53,945 bases of DNA, taken from NCBI RefSeq assembly GCF_026627255.1, contig NZ_JAPNLM010000038.1, forward strand, positions 1 to 53,945, read 5' to 3'. Positions 43,874-52,830 of this stretch are shown one piece after another. This DNA comes from Streptomyces antarcticus. GTDB lineage: Bacteria > Actinomycetota > Actinomycetes > Streptomycetales > Streptomycetaceae. Position 1 is the first letter of the stretch, and every line of letters begins with the position of its first letter. The translations under genes were made by a program, and so were the position numbers. The notes under the pieces were generated by a model, which saw only the letters and a list, made by a program, of their open reading frames with translations, had not been told where the DNA came from and did no database searches.

Positions 43874-44752
43874 ATGCCCAACCTCCGGATCCGGCGGGCC
43901 GCTCCCGCGGCTGTGGCCGCGCTGGTGCTCGTACTCCCGTGGGACGCCACCGCCTCGGTCGCCCCGGCCTTGGCCGGGGCCCCGCCGCCGCCCGCGCCCG
44001 GCCCGGCCGGCGCGGCGCACCCCGGCTCGCCGGGGGGCGTCGGTCACGGGCCGGGGGACTGCGGGCCGGGCGGGCAGTGGCCCTGGGACTGCGTCGCCGA
44101 CTGCGAGAGCGGCGGCCGCTGGGCGGTCAACACCGGCAATGGCTTCTACGGCGGGCTGCAGTTCTGGCAGCCGACGTGGGAGGAGTACGGGGGCCTGGTC
44201 TTCGCGGCCCGGGCCGACCTGGCGACCCGCGAGCAGCAGGTCCGGATCGCGGAGGACGTGCTCGGCGCGCAGGGGTGGGACGCGTGGCCCGTGTGCGCGA
44301 AGCGGTACGGGCTGGCGGGGCGGATGCACGTGGTGCGTGGCGGGGACACGCTGGTGTCGATCGCGGCGAGGCGTCGGGTGGCGGGCGGCTGGCGCGCGCT
44401 GTACGAGGCGAACCGGGGGGTGATCGGGGAGCGGCCGGAACGGCTCGCCGTGGGCACGCTGCTGGCCCTGCCCCCGGCCGCCGCCGCCCCGCCGGTCCCG
44501 GTCCCGGCCCCGGTCCCGGCCCCGGTCCCGGCCCCGGCCCCGGCCAAGGCCCCGGTCCCGGCCCCGGGCGGCCCGTCGGGCCGGTCGTCGGCGGTTTCGG
44601 CCGCTCCGGCTCCAGTGCCCGGCCCGGCCGTGCCGGCTCCCGCGCCGGGGCAGGCCGTGCCGGTGGCGCCGCCGGCCGCCGCCGGGCCCTCGCCTTCGTC
44701 CGCGCCCCTTTCCCCGCCCGCGCCGTCGCGCTTGCGCTCGCGCTCGCGCTGA
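43874..44752 (+). CDS. Secreted Rpf-like transglycosylase with LysM domain
   Basis: The 292-residue protein has a signal peptide (LRIRRAAPAAVAALVLVLPW), then the resuscitation-promoting-factor fold: 'WPWDCVADCESGGRWAVNTG' with the catalytic Glu in CESGG, then 'FYGGLQFWQPTWEEYGG'. A LysM peptidoglycan-binding domain follows ('HVVRGGDTLVSIAARRRVAG'). The tail of about 95 residues is Pro/Ala/Val repeats. It cleaves glycan strands in the cell wall and helps spore germination or outgrowth. The ATG start has no strong binding site. A candidate riboswitch lies upstream. Confidence 0.9.
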   Translation: MPNLRIRRAAPAAVAALVLVLPWDATASVAPALAGAPPPPAPGPAGAAHPGSPGGVGHGPGDCGPGGQWPWDCVADCESGGRWAVNTGNGFYGGLQFWQPTWEEYGGLVFAARADLATREQQVRIAEDVLGAQGWDAWPVCAKRYGLAGRMHVVRGGDTLVSIAARRRVAGGWRALYEANRGVIGERPERLAVGTLLALPPAAAAPPVPVPAPVPAPVPAPAPAKAPVPAPGGPSGRSSAVSAAPAPVPGPAVPAPAPGQAVPVAPPAAAGPSPSSAPLSPPAPSRLRSRSR

Positions 44753-44819
44753 GCACGGCGTCCGCGCGACGCGGGGTTCGGGTGGGGCCGCCGGACGGGC
44801 GACCGGCAGACTGCTCCGC

Positions 44820-45800
44820 ATGCTTGATGCCTCCGCACGACTGCTGCGCCTGCTGTCCCTGCTGCAAGCCCACCGGGAATGGACCGGGGCCGATCTCGCC
44901 GTCCGGCTCGGGGTGACCCCGCGCACGGTGCGGCGGGACGTCGACCGGCTGCGGGAGCTGGGGTACCCGGTCAACGCAAGTCCCGGGACCGGCGGTGGCT
45001 ACCAGTTGGGGGCGGGGGCCGAGATGCCGCCGCTGCTGCTGGACGACGAGGAGGCCGTGGCGGTCGCCGTCGGACTGCGCACCGCCGCCGGGAACGGGGT
45101 CGAGGGGATCGGGGAGGCATCCGTACGGGCGCTCGCGAAGCTGGAGCAGGTGCTGCCGTCGCGGCTGCGGCGCCGGGTCTCGGCGCTCAACGAGTTCACC
45201 GTCTCCATGCTGCGCGACCCCCAGGGCTCCACCGTCGACCCCTCCGTCCTGACGGAGCTGGCCGCCGTCTGCCGGGACGCCGAACGGCTGCGCTTCGGGT
45301 ACCGGGACCACGGCGGCAACGTGAGCCGCCGTACCGTCGAGCCGCACCGGCTGGTGTGCACCGAGCGCCGCTGGTACCTCGTCGCCTGGGACCTGGACCG
45401 GGAGGCCTGGCGGACCTTCCGGGCCGACCGGATCGAGCCCAGGCCCCCGCACGGGCCCCGGTTCACCCCGCGCCCGCCCCCGGCCGAGGACCTCGCCGCG
45501 TACGTCTCCCAGGGCGTGTCGCAGGGCGTGTACGCGGCCCGGGCCCTCATCCGGCTGAAGGTCCCGGCCGAACAGGCGGCACTGGTCGTCGGGCCGAGCG
45601 ACGGGACCCTCGAACCGGTCGACGCGGAGAGCTGCCTGCTGCGCACCGGGGCGGTGAACCTGACCGTTCTGGTGATTCACGTCATGTTGCTCGGCTGTGA
45701 GTTCGAAGTCGTCGAGCCGCCGGAGCTGACGGACCGGATCAGGGCCGCGCGGGATCTCCTGGGGCGGGCCGTCGACTCCGCTCACGTGGAGAAAATGTAA
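44820..45800 (+). CDS. WYL-domain transcriptional regulator (YafY/DeoR-like)
   Basis: The 326-residue protein has an N-terminal winged helix ('REWTGADLAVRLGVTPRTVRRD', in part, residues 17-50) and 'SPGTGGGYQLG'. The WYL domain (about residues 140-205; 'VEPHRLVCTERRWYLVAWD') contains the ligand-contacting Trp-Tyr-Leu, and a WCX segment follows. WYL proteins bind nucleic acid or small ligands and regulate metabolism, DNA repair or phage defence genes. The target is unknown. It is followed by a gap with a strong terminator and converges on the PAP2 gene. The start is ATG. Confidence 0.9.
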   Translation: MLDASARLLRLLSLLQAHREWTGADLAVRLGVTPRTVRRDVDRLRELGYPVNASPGTGGGYQLGAGAEMPPLLLDDEEAVAVAVGLRTAAGNGVEGIGEASVRALAKLEQVLPSRLRRRVSALNEFTVSMLRDPQGSTVDPSVLTELAAVCRDAERLRFGYRDHGGNVSRRTVEPHRLVCTERRWYLVAWDLDREAWRTFRADRIEPRPPHGPRFTPRPPPAEDLAAYVSQGVSQGVYAARALIRLKVPAEQAALVVGPSDGTLEPVDAESCLLRTGAVNLTVLVIHVMLLGCEFEVVEPPELTDRIRAARDLLGRAVDSAHVEKM

Positions 45801-46034
45801 GGGAACTGAGGGGTGATCACCTGGTCTGGTCCAAGAGGGCGCGGAATCTCCGGGGGGAATTACCCTGCTTCCGGCAGGAATTCCGTGCGGTCTTCCCGGC
45901 GGGCGTGTCGCGCACGGGAAAACAATTGGGAGCTGTCGATATTCTGTGACACAAGCGTGACCCGGGACGGACTAACGTCCCGGTGCGCCGCTGACGGGCC
46001 GGCGGTATCCGGCGGTCCCGCGGCGGGAACGGCG

Positions 46035-46067
46035 GAGGCGGGCCGGGTCGTCGACCCGGCCCGCCTC
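46035..46067. terminator. Strong terminator between the WYL and PAP2 genes
   Basis: A perfect 15-bp stem (46035-46049 with 46053-46067) closes a 3-base loop. The remainder of the 306-base gap (45801-46106) holds a smaller 8-bp hairpin (45962-45983) and a less GC-rich piece ('aaaacaattgggagctgtcg') but no gene. The stem can end transcription from both sides. Confidence 0.85.
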
Positions 46068-46106
46068 GGTGTCGCGGAGGAGGTGGTGCGTACCGCTCCG
46101 CGGTCG

Positions 46107-47231
46107 TCAGCCGCCGGCCACCGGACGCGCCGTGGCGCCCCGTGCGGCGGACCGCTCGGTGTGCGCCGGACGGCGGCTGCCGACGGGGGTGACCGGCGTC
46201 CGCTCGGAGCGGATCACGTGCGGCCTCGTCGCCGCGTGCGCGGCGGGCCGGGGTGCCGGCGAGTGCCCGGCGGACGGGGCCGCGGCGGGGAGGGCGGGGG
46301 GTGCGGTGGCCGTCGCGGGCGCGGCGGGCGCCGGTGCCTGCTCCGCGGTGGTGGCCGCGGCCGTGGCCACCACCGCAGCCGTGTCCGTGTCCAGGGTGAG
46401 CTGCCATTTGCCGCCCGCGGAGAGCAGCGGGGTGAGCGCGACGGCGACCGGCGCGGGCATCCGCCCGGTCTCGGCGCGGCGGCGCAGCAGCTCGCGCAGC
46501 TCGAAGACGTAGGCCTCGACGCGGGCGATGAGCGGCTCGAACCAGGGGAGCGCCAACAGGATCAGCAGCCCCGCGGTCCAGCCGAGCAGGACGTCGCTGA
46601 TCCAGTGGGTCCCGAGGTACACGGTGGTGGCGCCGACGCTCAGCGAGACGACGGCCGACACCACGGACAGCACCCGCCGGGTGACCACGGTGGAGGCCAG
46701 GTAGGCCAGGATTCCCCAGGTCACGACGGCGTTGGCGGTGTGGCCGGAAGGGAATATATCGCCGCCCGCGAAGAGCTCGGCGGAGCCGATCTCGGTGGCG
46801 TAGTGCGGACCGAGGCGGCCGAGGCCGATCTTGACGGCCCCGACGGTGACGTTGAGCAGCAGCAGGGCCACGCCGAGGGTGATCAGCGGGCGGAGGGTGT
46901 GCTGGCGCCAGGAGCGCCAGCCGAGCCAGGCGGCGACCATCACCGCGGTGGGTCCGCGCTGGCCGAGCACGACGAGGTAGTCGAGGAAGGCGTGCAGCTG
47001 CGGCCACTGCTCGTAGGGGCGGAAGAACATGACCTGCCAGTCCAGCCGGACGAGCCAGGACGTGGTCAGTACGGCCACCACGATCGCGAGGTAGAAGGCG
47101 AGGGTCGATCCCAGGAGCACGACGCGGTGCCGGCTCATCCGCGGAGTTTGCAGATGAGCCGGTCGCTCTGGTTCCCGGTCCAGCCGGGCGAACACCCGCT
47201 CCAGACGGGGCAGGATTAGGTCGGTACGCAC
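46107..47231 (-). CDS. PAP2-family membrane phosphatase with long Ala/Pro-rich tail
   Basis: The 374-residue protein has about six membrane helices and the acid-phosphatase motifs: 'KIGLGRLGPHYATEIG' (motif 1 area), 'IFPSGHTANAVV' (PSGH, motif 2) and 'GTHWISDVLLGW' (HxxxD, motif 3). It probably removes phosphate from a lipid such as phosphatidate or undecaprenyl pyrophosphate. The last 130 residues are Ala/Pro/Thr-rich and disordered, likely cytoplasmic. The GTG start is used; a later ATG (MSRHRVVLLG) is the alternative. It lies downstream of the PIG-V-like gene on the same strand, 295 bases away. Confidence 0.87.
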   Translation of the reverse strand: MRTDLILPRLERVFARLDREPERPAHLQTPRMSRHRVVLLGSTLAFYLAIVVAVLTTSWLVRLDWQVMFFRPYEQWPQLHAFLDYLVVLGQRGPTAVMVAAWLGWRSWRQHTLRPLITLGVALLLLNVTVGAVKIGLGRLGPHYATEIGSAELFAGGDIFPSGHTANAVVTWGILAYLASTVVTRRVLSVVSAVVSLSVGATTVYLGTHWISDVLLGWTAGLLILLALPWFEPLIARVEAYVFELRELLRRRAETGRMPAPVAVALTPLLSAGGKWQLTLDTDTAAVVATAAATTAEQAPAPAAPATATAPPALPAAAPSAGHSPAPRPAAHAATRPHVIRSERTPVTPVGSRRPAHTERSAARGATARPVAGG

Positions 47232-47526
47232 TCAATCGACGTTACCGCGCGTTGCCGGGCACCCCGGGCGAATCACGCGCTTTGTGATGACCATGTGATG
47301 TGGAGTTGGTCTCACGCGGGACTTAATCGGCGCTATTTCGAGCGCTGTTGGAGCCCACTTGATCCACGGTCACGGGAATTGTTTCGCACACTTATCTGTG
47401 CTCTATCGCCGCAGCTCAAGTCTTTTGCTGAAAGATGTATCGGAATGTTCCATTCCGTTATCGGCGGGGCCCCGGCCGGCGGGATCCGCGCGGGGTCGGC
47501 ACGCAGTCCGCACGGGCCCGCGGAGG
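47232..47526. other. Low-GC gap between the PIG-V-like and PAP2 genes
   Basis: This 295-base gap lies between two minus-strand genes and is clearly less GC-rich than its neighbours, with stretches such as 'ttttgctgaaagatgtat'. It has a 7-bp hairpin (47441-47457, cggaatg/cattccg). It probably holds the promoter of the PAP2 gene; I could not define -35 and -10. A small RNA is possible but not supported. Confidence 0.4.
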
Positions 47527-48660
47527 CTACGGAGGCCCCGAGCCGTTCAGCCAGAACGCCCCGTAGACCGCCGAGGCCAGGGCGGCCGCCCCCAGCACCA
47601 GGGCCGCCCACCGCGTCCGCCACCGGGCCAGCGCCACCGCGACGGGCAGCAGCAGCGGGAAGGCGGGCAGCAACAGCCGCGGCTTGGAGCCGAAGTACCC
47701 CGACGCGCACAGGGCCAGCGCCACCACGATCCCGCCGTACACGAGCAGCGGCACCGGCTGCCGCTGCCGTACGCACCGCACGTACAGCCACAGCACCAGC
47801 GCGACCCCGGCGATCAGCCCGGCCCCGGCCGCGAAGCCCGCCGAGGCCGGGGAGCCAGGGGAGGCCAGCTTCGCCCCGACGAAACGGGCGAAGGCCCAGC
47901 CGCCGTCGAAGCCGTTGCCCCAGCCGGCCTGGACGTCCAGGTAGCCGAACAGCCCGCCCCCGGTGCGCGCGCCGACCCACAGCACGTACGCCGCGGCCCC
48001 CAGCGGGGCCAGTACGGCGCCCGCCGCCATCCGCCACGACCGCTCCCCGCGCCGCCAGGCCAGGGCGACCGCCACCCACACCGCCGCGACCACCGCGGCC
48101 CCGACCGGGCGGGTCAGCCCCGCCCCCGCCGCGAGGAGCCCCGCGGTCAGCCACCGGCCGCGCAGGGCCCCGTACAGCGCCCAGGCGGCCAGCGCGGTGA
48201 ACAGGGCCTCGCTGTACGCCATGGACTGCACGATCCCGACCGGCAGCACCGCCCACAGCGCCACGGCCAGCACCCCGGCCCGGCGGCCGTGCAGCAGGTC
48301 GGCGACGGCGAAGATCCCCCAGGCCGCCGCGAGTCCCGCGAACGCCGACACCACCAGGCCCGAGGAGCCGTAGGAGAGCCCGGTCGCGGCCGACACCAGC
48401 CGCTCCAGCCAGGGCAGGAGCGGGAAGAAGGCCAGGTTCGAGTGGACGTCCCCGTTCGGGAGGACCACCTCGTACCCGTACCCCCCGGCCGCGGTGCGGG
48501 CGTACCAGAGCGAGTCCCAGCGGGCCGACAGCAGCGTGTGCGGGCTGCTTCCCGCGGCCGCGCTCCAGCCGGCGAGCACGGTCAGCGCGAGCACTCTGAC
48601 CGCCGCGAAGACGGCCAGCGCGGGCGCGGCCCGGCGAAATCCAAGATCTTCCACGGGCAT
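47527..48660 (-). CDS. Polytopic membrane glycosyltransferase (PIG-V / mannosyltransferase-like)
   Basis: The 377-residue protein has about ten hydrophobic helices. Typical elements are 'ARWDSLWYARTAAGGYG' (the WDS..Y segment of PIG-V-like enzymes), 'NLAFFPLLPWLERLV' and 'FGSKPRLLLPAFPLLLP'. In this family (GT-C fold) a polyprenyl-phosphate sugar is moved to a lipid or protein at the outer face. The ATG used gives MPVEDLGFRR; the open frame extends upstream without family sequence. It is divergent from the DHA2 exporter gene, which begins about 280 bases away. Confidence 0.82.
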   Translation of the reverse strand: MPVEDLGFRRAAPALAVFAAVRVLALTVLAGWSAAAGSSPHTLLSARWDSLWYARTAAGGYGYEVVLPNGDVHSNLAFFPLLPWLERLVSAATGLSYGSSGLVVSAFAGLAAAWGIFAVADLLHGRRAGVLAVALWAVLPVGIVQSMAYSEALFTALAAWALYGALRGRWLTAGLLAAGAGLTRPVGAAVVAAVWVAVALAWRRGERSWRMAAGAVLAPLGAAAYVLWVGARTGGGLFGYLDVQAGWGNGFDGGWAFARFVGAKLASPGSPASAGFAAGAGLIAGVALVLWLYVRCVRQRQPVPLLVYGGIVVALALCASGYFGSKPRLLLPAFPLLLPVAVALARWRTRWAALVLGAAALASAVYGAFWLNGSGPP

Positions 48661-48941
48661 GATTATCGGTGGCGGCGCCCTGTGGGCGCGGCCGAGCACC
48701 ACGAGCCGTGAGCGCGCGTGTACGCGGGGGAGGAAGACCCGTTCGGCGAGTGGCGTACGCCACACGGCGGCCGCCTCCGGGATGAGAGCTTGACCACGTG
48801 AGCGACAAGCGAACTCGCGTACGCTGACCGTTCACTCGCGTGTCGATGCCGGACCCGTCGGAAGCCGCACAGCGCACCATCCCCGCGGCCCCACAGACGC
48901 TGGTCCGCCGAGTGCGGGGGGATCACCTGGGAGGTACATGC

Positions 48942-50642
48942 ATGTCGGGGACGAACACGGCCGACCGCAGGACCGACCGCGGAACCCCTACCCCCTGGCA
49001 GCGGCTCCGCGCCGCCTCCGGCGGGGCCAACCGCTGGGTCGTCCTGGCGGTGCTCTGCGTCAGCCTGGTCCTCGTCGCGCTCGACGCGACGATCCTGCAC
49101 GTCGCCGTCCCCTCCGTCACCGAGGACCTGCGCCCCGGCTCGATCGAACTCCTCTGGATCGTCGACGCCTACCCGCTCGTCTGCGCCGCCCTGCTGATCC
49201 TCTTCGGCACCCTGGGCGACCGCGTCGGCCGCCGCCGCATCCTGCTCCTCGGCTACGGGCTCTTCGGCGCGGCCTCCGCGCTGGCCGCCCTCGCCGACAA
49301 CGCCCAAGTGCTCATCGCCGCCCGCGCGCTGCTCGGCATCGGCGGCGCGATGATCATGCCCGCCACGCTGTCGATCCTGCGCCAGGTCTTCCCCGACCGG
49401 CGCGAGCGGGCCCTCGCCATCGGCATCTGGACCGCCGTCGCCGCCGTCGGCGCCGCCAGCGGACCGGTGCTCGGCGGCTTCCTCGTCCAGCACTTCTGGT
49501 GGGGCTCCGTCTTCCTCATCAACATCCCGCTGATGGCGCTGATCCTCCCGCTGGGCCGCTGGCTGCTCCCCGAGTCGAAGGGCTCCTCCGACGGGCCCTG
49601 GGACGTGCTCGGCGCGCTGATGGCCGCCGCCGGGGTGCTCGGCTCCGTGCTCGGCGTCAAGCGGCTGGGCGCCGAGCGGCAGCTGCTCGACGCCGAGGCG
49701 ATGGTCCCGCTGTTCCTCGGGGCGGCGCTGCTCGTGCTGTTCGTACGGCGACAGAAGCGGCGTACGCACCCGCTGATCGACATGCGGCTGTTCTCCCGCG
49801 CCGCCTTCACGACCTCCGTCGGCTGCATCGTGCTCGCCATGCTGGCGCTGGTCGGCCTGGAGCTGATCGCCGTCCAGTACCTCCAGCTGGTGCTGCACCT
49901 CAGCCCGCTGGAGACCGGCCTGCGGCTGCTGCCGCTCACCTTCGCCGCCATGGCCGCCGGCGCCACCGGGTCTTACACCCTGACCCGGATCGGCCCGCGG
50001 ACCATGGTCTCGCTGGGCTTCGTGCTCACGGCCTTCGCCGTGCTGCTGCTGACCTTCATGGGGCAGCAGGACCGGCCCGTCCTGCTCACGGTGGGCTTCA
50101 TCCTGCTCGGCTTCGGGCTCCAGACCACCCTGTTCGCCGCGTACGAGTCCATGCTGAGCGAGGCCCCCGCGGACACCGCGGGCGGCGCGGCCTCCATCGG
50201 CGAGACCTCGTACCAGCTGGGCGCGGGCATGGGCATCGCGCTGCTGGGCAGCGTGATGAACGCCGCGTACGCACCGGGGCTCGCGCGGGTGCCGGGGGTC
50301 TCGGCGGCGCAGTCGGAGGGCGCCGCCCATTCCCTGGGCGAGGCCTACCAGATCGCCGCGCAGCTCGGCGGGCCCGCGGGGGCGTCGCTGTACGCCGCCG
50401 CCCGGCACTCCTTCGTGCACGGGCTGCACGTGACCCTGTTGGTCAGCGCGGGGCTGCTGCTGGCGGGCGCGGTGATGGCGCTGAGGCTGCCGCGGGTGAT
50501 GGAGTGCGGGGCGCCTGGCGGCGAGCCGGGCGGGGACGTGGCGGTGCGACTGCCTGCCCAGGGGGGCGGGCAGCGGGTCGGCGGGGTGCCTTCGCCGTCC
50601 GCCGGTGAGTCGTATCCGGCTCCTGCTGAGCGCGCGGGCTGA
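48942..50642 (+). CDS. MFS drug exporter, DHA2 family (14 membrane helices)
   Basis: The 566-residue protein fits EmrB/QacA-type H+ antiporters: 'ALDATILHVAVPSVTEDL' at helix 1 and 'GDRVGRRRILLLG' (motif A) after helix 2, then 'GGAMIMPATLSILRQVFP' and 'GPVLGGFLV' (motif C region). It should export drugs, dyes or secondary metabolites. The ATG at 48942 has GGAGG 7 bases upstream and gives the expected cytoplasmic start. The C-terminal 50 residues are disordered. A regulator is not next to it, and the substrate is unknown. Confidence 0.92.
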   Translation: MSGTNTADRRTDRGTPTPWQRLRAASGGANRWVVLAVLCVSLVLVALDATILHVAVPSVTEDLRPGSIELLWIVDAYPLVCAALLILFGTLGDRVGRRRILLLGYGLFGAASALAALADNAQVLIAARALLGIGGAMIMPATLSILRQVFPDRRERALAIGIWTAVAAVGAASGPVLGGFLVQHFWWGSVFLINIPLMALILPLGRWLLPESKGSSDGPWDVLGALMAAAGVLGSVLGVKRLGAERQLLDAEAMVPLFLGAALLVLFVRRQKRRTHPLIDMRLFSRAAFTTSVGCIVLAMLALVGLELIAVQYLQLVLHLSPLETGLRLLPLTFAAMAAGATGSYTLTRIGPRTMVSLGFVLTAFAVLLLTFMGQQDRPVLLTVGFILLGFGLQTTLFAAYESMLSEAPADTAGGAASIGETSYQLGAGMGIALLGSVMNAAYAPGLARVPGVSAAQSEGAAHSLGEAYQIAAQLGGPAGASLYAAARHSFVHGLHVTLLVSAGLLLAGAVMALRLPRVMECGAPGGEPGGDVAVRLPAQGGGQRVGGVPSPSAGESYPAPAERAG

Positions 50643-50730
50643 TCGTGCTGGGCCGCTGGGCCGCCGGGCTGCCGGGCCGCGGTGCCGCTGTGGGCCAGGC
50701 CCGGGTGCGTGCTCGCGTGCGGCGCCGTTG

Positions 50731-50811
50731 CCGGGGGCGCTGCCCCCGGACCCCCGCGCCTCGAACGTCGGCGGGGCTGGTGGGGGTGCGCCTCGAACGC
50801 CGGCGGGGCTG
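50731..50811. repeat. Streptomyces-type intergenic repeats after the exporter gene
   Basis: A hairpin ccgggggc-gct-gcccccgg (50731-50749) is followed by two copies of a 24-base element that begins gcgcctcgaacg and ends cggcggggctg (50756-50779 and 50788-50811). The copies differ at one base. I recall this element as very common in Streptomyces genomes downstream of genes. It probably works as a terminator or mRNA-end stabiliser. Confidence 0.7.
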
Positions 50812-50912
50812 ATCGTGGAGGGGGTGGACGGGTGGGGAAGGGGGCGTCTAGCGTCGGGGGGCGCGCGAAAACTTGCGCTGCTAGGTTCTGACTCAGGCCG
50901 CCGGGAGGCCCC

Positions 50913-52085
50913 GTGTCCGCGTTCCAGCCCCACGATCCGCTCGGGCTCGACGAGCTCCTCGGTCCGGAGGACCTCGCCATCCGCGACACCGTCCGCGGCT
51001 GGGCCGCCGACCGGGTGCTGCCGCACGTCGCCGAGTGGTACGAGAAGGGCGAGCTGCCGGAAATCCGCGAGATCGCCCGCGAGCTCGGCTCGCTCGGCGC
51101 CCTCGGGATGTCGCTGACCGGCTACGGCTGCGCCGGCGCCAACGCCGTCCAGTACGGCCTCGCCTGCCTGGAGCTGGAGGCCGCCGACTCCGGGATCCGC
51201 TCGCTGGTGTCCGTACAGGGCTCGCTGGCCATGTACGCGATCTGGAAGTACGGCTCCGAGGAGCAGAAGCAGCGCTGGCTGCCCGGCATGGCCGCCGGCG
51301 AGCTGATCGGCTGCTTCGGCCTGACCGAGCCGGACCACGGCTCCGACCCCGCGGGCATGCGGACGTACGCGAAGCGCGACGGCGCCGACTGGGTGCTGAA
51401 CGGGCGCAAGATGTGGATCACCAACGGATCGGTGGCCGCGGTCGCCGTGGTGTGGGCGCAGACCGACGAGGGGATCCGCGGCTTCGCGGTGCCCACCGGC
51501 AGCGCCGGGTTCTCCGCCCCCGAGATCAGGCACAAGTGGTCGCTGCGCGCCTCGGTGACGAGCGAGCTGGTCATGGACGACGTACGGCTGCCGGCGGACG
51601 CGGTCCTTCCGAACGTCACCGGGCTCAAGGGTCCGCTCGGCTGCCTCAGCCACGCGCGGTACGGGATCATCTGGGGCTCCATGGGCGCGGCGCGCTCCAG
51701 CTTCGAGTCCGCGCTCGACTACTCCAGGACCCGGGAGCAGTTCGGCAAGCCGATCGGTGGCTTCCAGCTCACGCAGGCCAAACTCGCGGACATGGCCCTG
51801 GAGCTCCACAAGGGCATCCTGCTGGCCCACCACCTGGGCCGGCGCATGGACGCGGGGACCCTGCGGCCGGAGCAGATCAGCTTCGGCAAGCTCAACAATG
51901 TCCGCGAGGCCATCGAAATCTGCCGGACCGCGCGGACCATCCTGGGTGCCAACGGGATCTCCCTCGAATACCCCGTCATGCGGCACGCCACCAACCTCGA
52001 GTCGGTCCTCACCTACGAGGGCACCGCCGAGATGCACCAACTGGTGCTGGGCAAGGCGCTCACCGGGCTCGACGCCTTCCGGTGA
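50913..52085 (+). CDS. Acyl-CoA dehydrogenase, glutaryl-CoA dehydrogenase-like
   Basis: The 390-residue flavoenzyme has the family segments 'IGCFGLTEPDHGSDP' (FAD/substrate binding), 'NGRKMWITNGSVA' and 'RTREQFGKPIGGFQLTQAKL', and the catalytic Glu in 'TYEGTAEMHQLVLG'. The catalytic loop and the overall sequence are closest to glutaryl-CoA dehydrogenase, which would oxidise and decarboxylate glutaryl-CoA to crotonyl-CoA in lysine or tryptophan breakdown. Another short-chain acyl-CoA is possible. The GTG start has GGGAGG upstream. It converges on the SepF-like gene, with 9 bases between stops. Confidence 0.92.
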   Translation: MSAFQPHDPLGLDELLGPEDLAIRDTVRGWAADRVLPHVAEWYEKGELPEIREIARELGSLGALGMSLTGYGCAGANAVQYGLACLELEAADSGIRSLVSVQGSLAMYAIWKYGSEEQKQRWLPGMAAGELIGCFGLTEPDHGSDPAGMRTYAKRDGADWVLNGRKMWITNGSVAAVAVVWAQTDEGIRGFAVPTGSAGFSAPEIRHKWSLRASVTSELVMDDVRLPADAVLPNVTGLKGPLGCLSHARYGIIWGSMGAARSSFESALDYSRTREQFGKPIGGFQLTQAKLADMALELHKGILLAHHLGRRMDAGTLRPEQISFGKLNNVREAIEICRTARTILGANGISLEYPVMRHATNLESVLTYEGTAEMHQLVLGKALTGLDAFR

Positions 52086-52094
52086 GGGCCCTGC

Positions 52095-52547
52095 CTAGCT
52101 CTGGTTGAAGAAGTCGCGCGAACGGCCGCCGGACTCGCCGCTCACGATCTGGGTGTCGGCCGGGGTCAGCAGGAAGACCCTGGTCGCCACCCGCTCGATC
52201 GATCCGCGCAGCCCGAAGGTCAGTCCGGCCGCGAAGTCGACCACGCGCTTCGCGTCGCCCGGGTCCATCGACGACAGGTTGACGATCACCGGGACGCCCT
52301 CGCGGAACAGCTCGCCGATGCCCCGTGCGTCACGGAAGCCGTCCGGGGTGACCGTGGCGATCCGGCGTCCCTGGTCGACGGCCGACTCCGAGACCACCTT
52401 GACCCGGGGGTCGGTGACCCACGCGTCGCCGGGGCCGGAAACCGAACCACCCTGGGCGGCCTCCGCGTAGTCGTCGTCGTAGTAACGCTCGTCGTCGCTG
52501 TCTTCCACGAGACCCAGCCAGGCACTCGCCTTGCGCACCGAACCCAT
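52095..52547 (-). CDS. SepF-like cell division protein (probable SflA)
   Basis: The 150-residue protein has the SepF domain ('VNLSSMDPGDAKRVVDFAAG', 'FGLRGSIERVATRVFLLTP') and a linker, with N-terminus 'MGSVRKASAWLGLVEDSDDE', which in SepF forms a membrane-binding helix. SepF anchors FtsZ in actinomycetes. Streptomyces have one essential SepF and two paralogues, SflA and SflB, which prevent extra Z-rings; from memory this position matches SflA. AAAGGAGG precedes the ATG. The main SepF sits in the dcw cluster, not here, so this is a paralogue. Confidence 0.88.
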   Translation of the reverse strand: MGSVRKASAWLGLVEDSDDERYYDDDYAEAAQGGSVSGPGDAWVTDPRVKVVSESAVDQGRRIATVTPDGFRDARGIGELFREGVPVIVNLSSMDPGDAKRVVDFAAGLTFGLRGSIERVATRVFLLTPADTQIVSGESGGRSRDFFNQS

Positions 52548-52830
52548 GGACGCCTCCTTTCACCGCGGTCAGTCTGTCTTCTCTCCGCTGCCCCTATGGT
52601 CGTCCATGATGCTGACAACGCGCCAAGTGGATAGTCGGCGCGCACGGGTTTCGTGACGGTACTGGTGCAGAACATCCGTTGCACGGTCAAGGATCCAGGC
52701 GCCTACCGCTGCTGACTGAGTGAAAATACGATTGCTGCGCCCTTACGGGTGACCGGTGCGGACGTACGGGTGACGCGGGGGGCTCGCTACGATGCCCGGC
52801 AGGCACACGTACGACCCACGGGGGAGCAGA

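Noticed and set aside
45945..45963. 'gtgac' direct repeats as a Crp or PhoP site
   Set aside because: The spacing does not fit either consensus and no gene starts downstream on that strand.
48663..52040. Minus-strand frame of 1125 codons
   Set aside because: It is antisense to the exporter and acyl-CoA dehydrogenase genes and has no domain signal.
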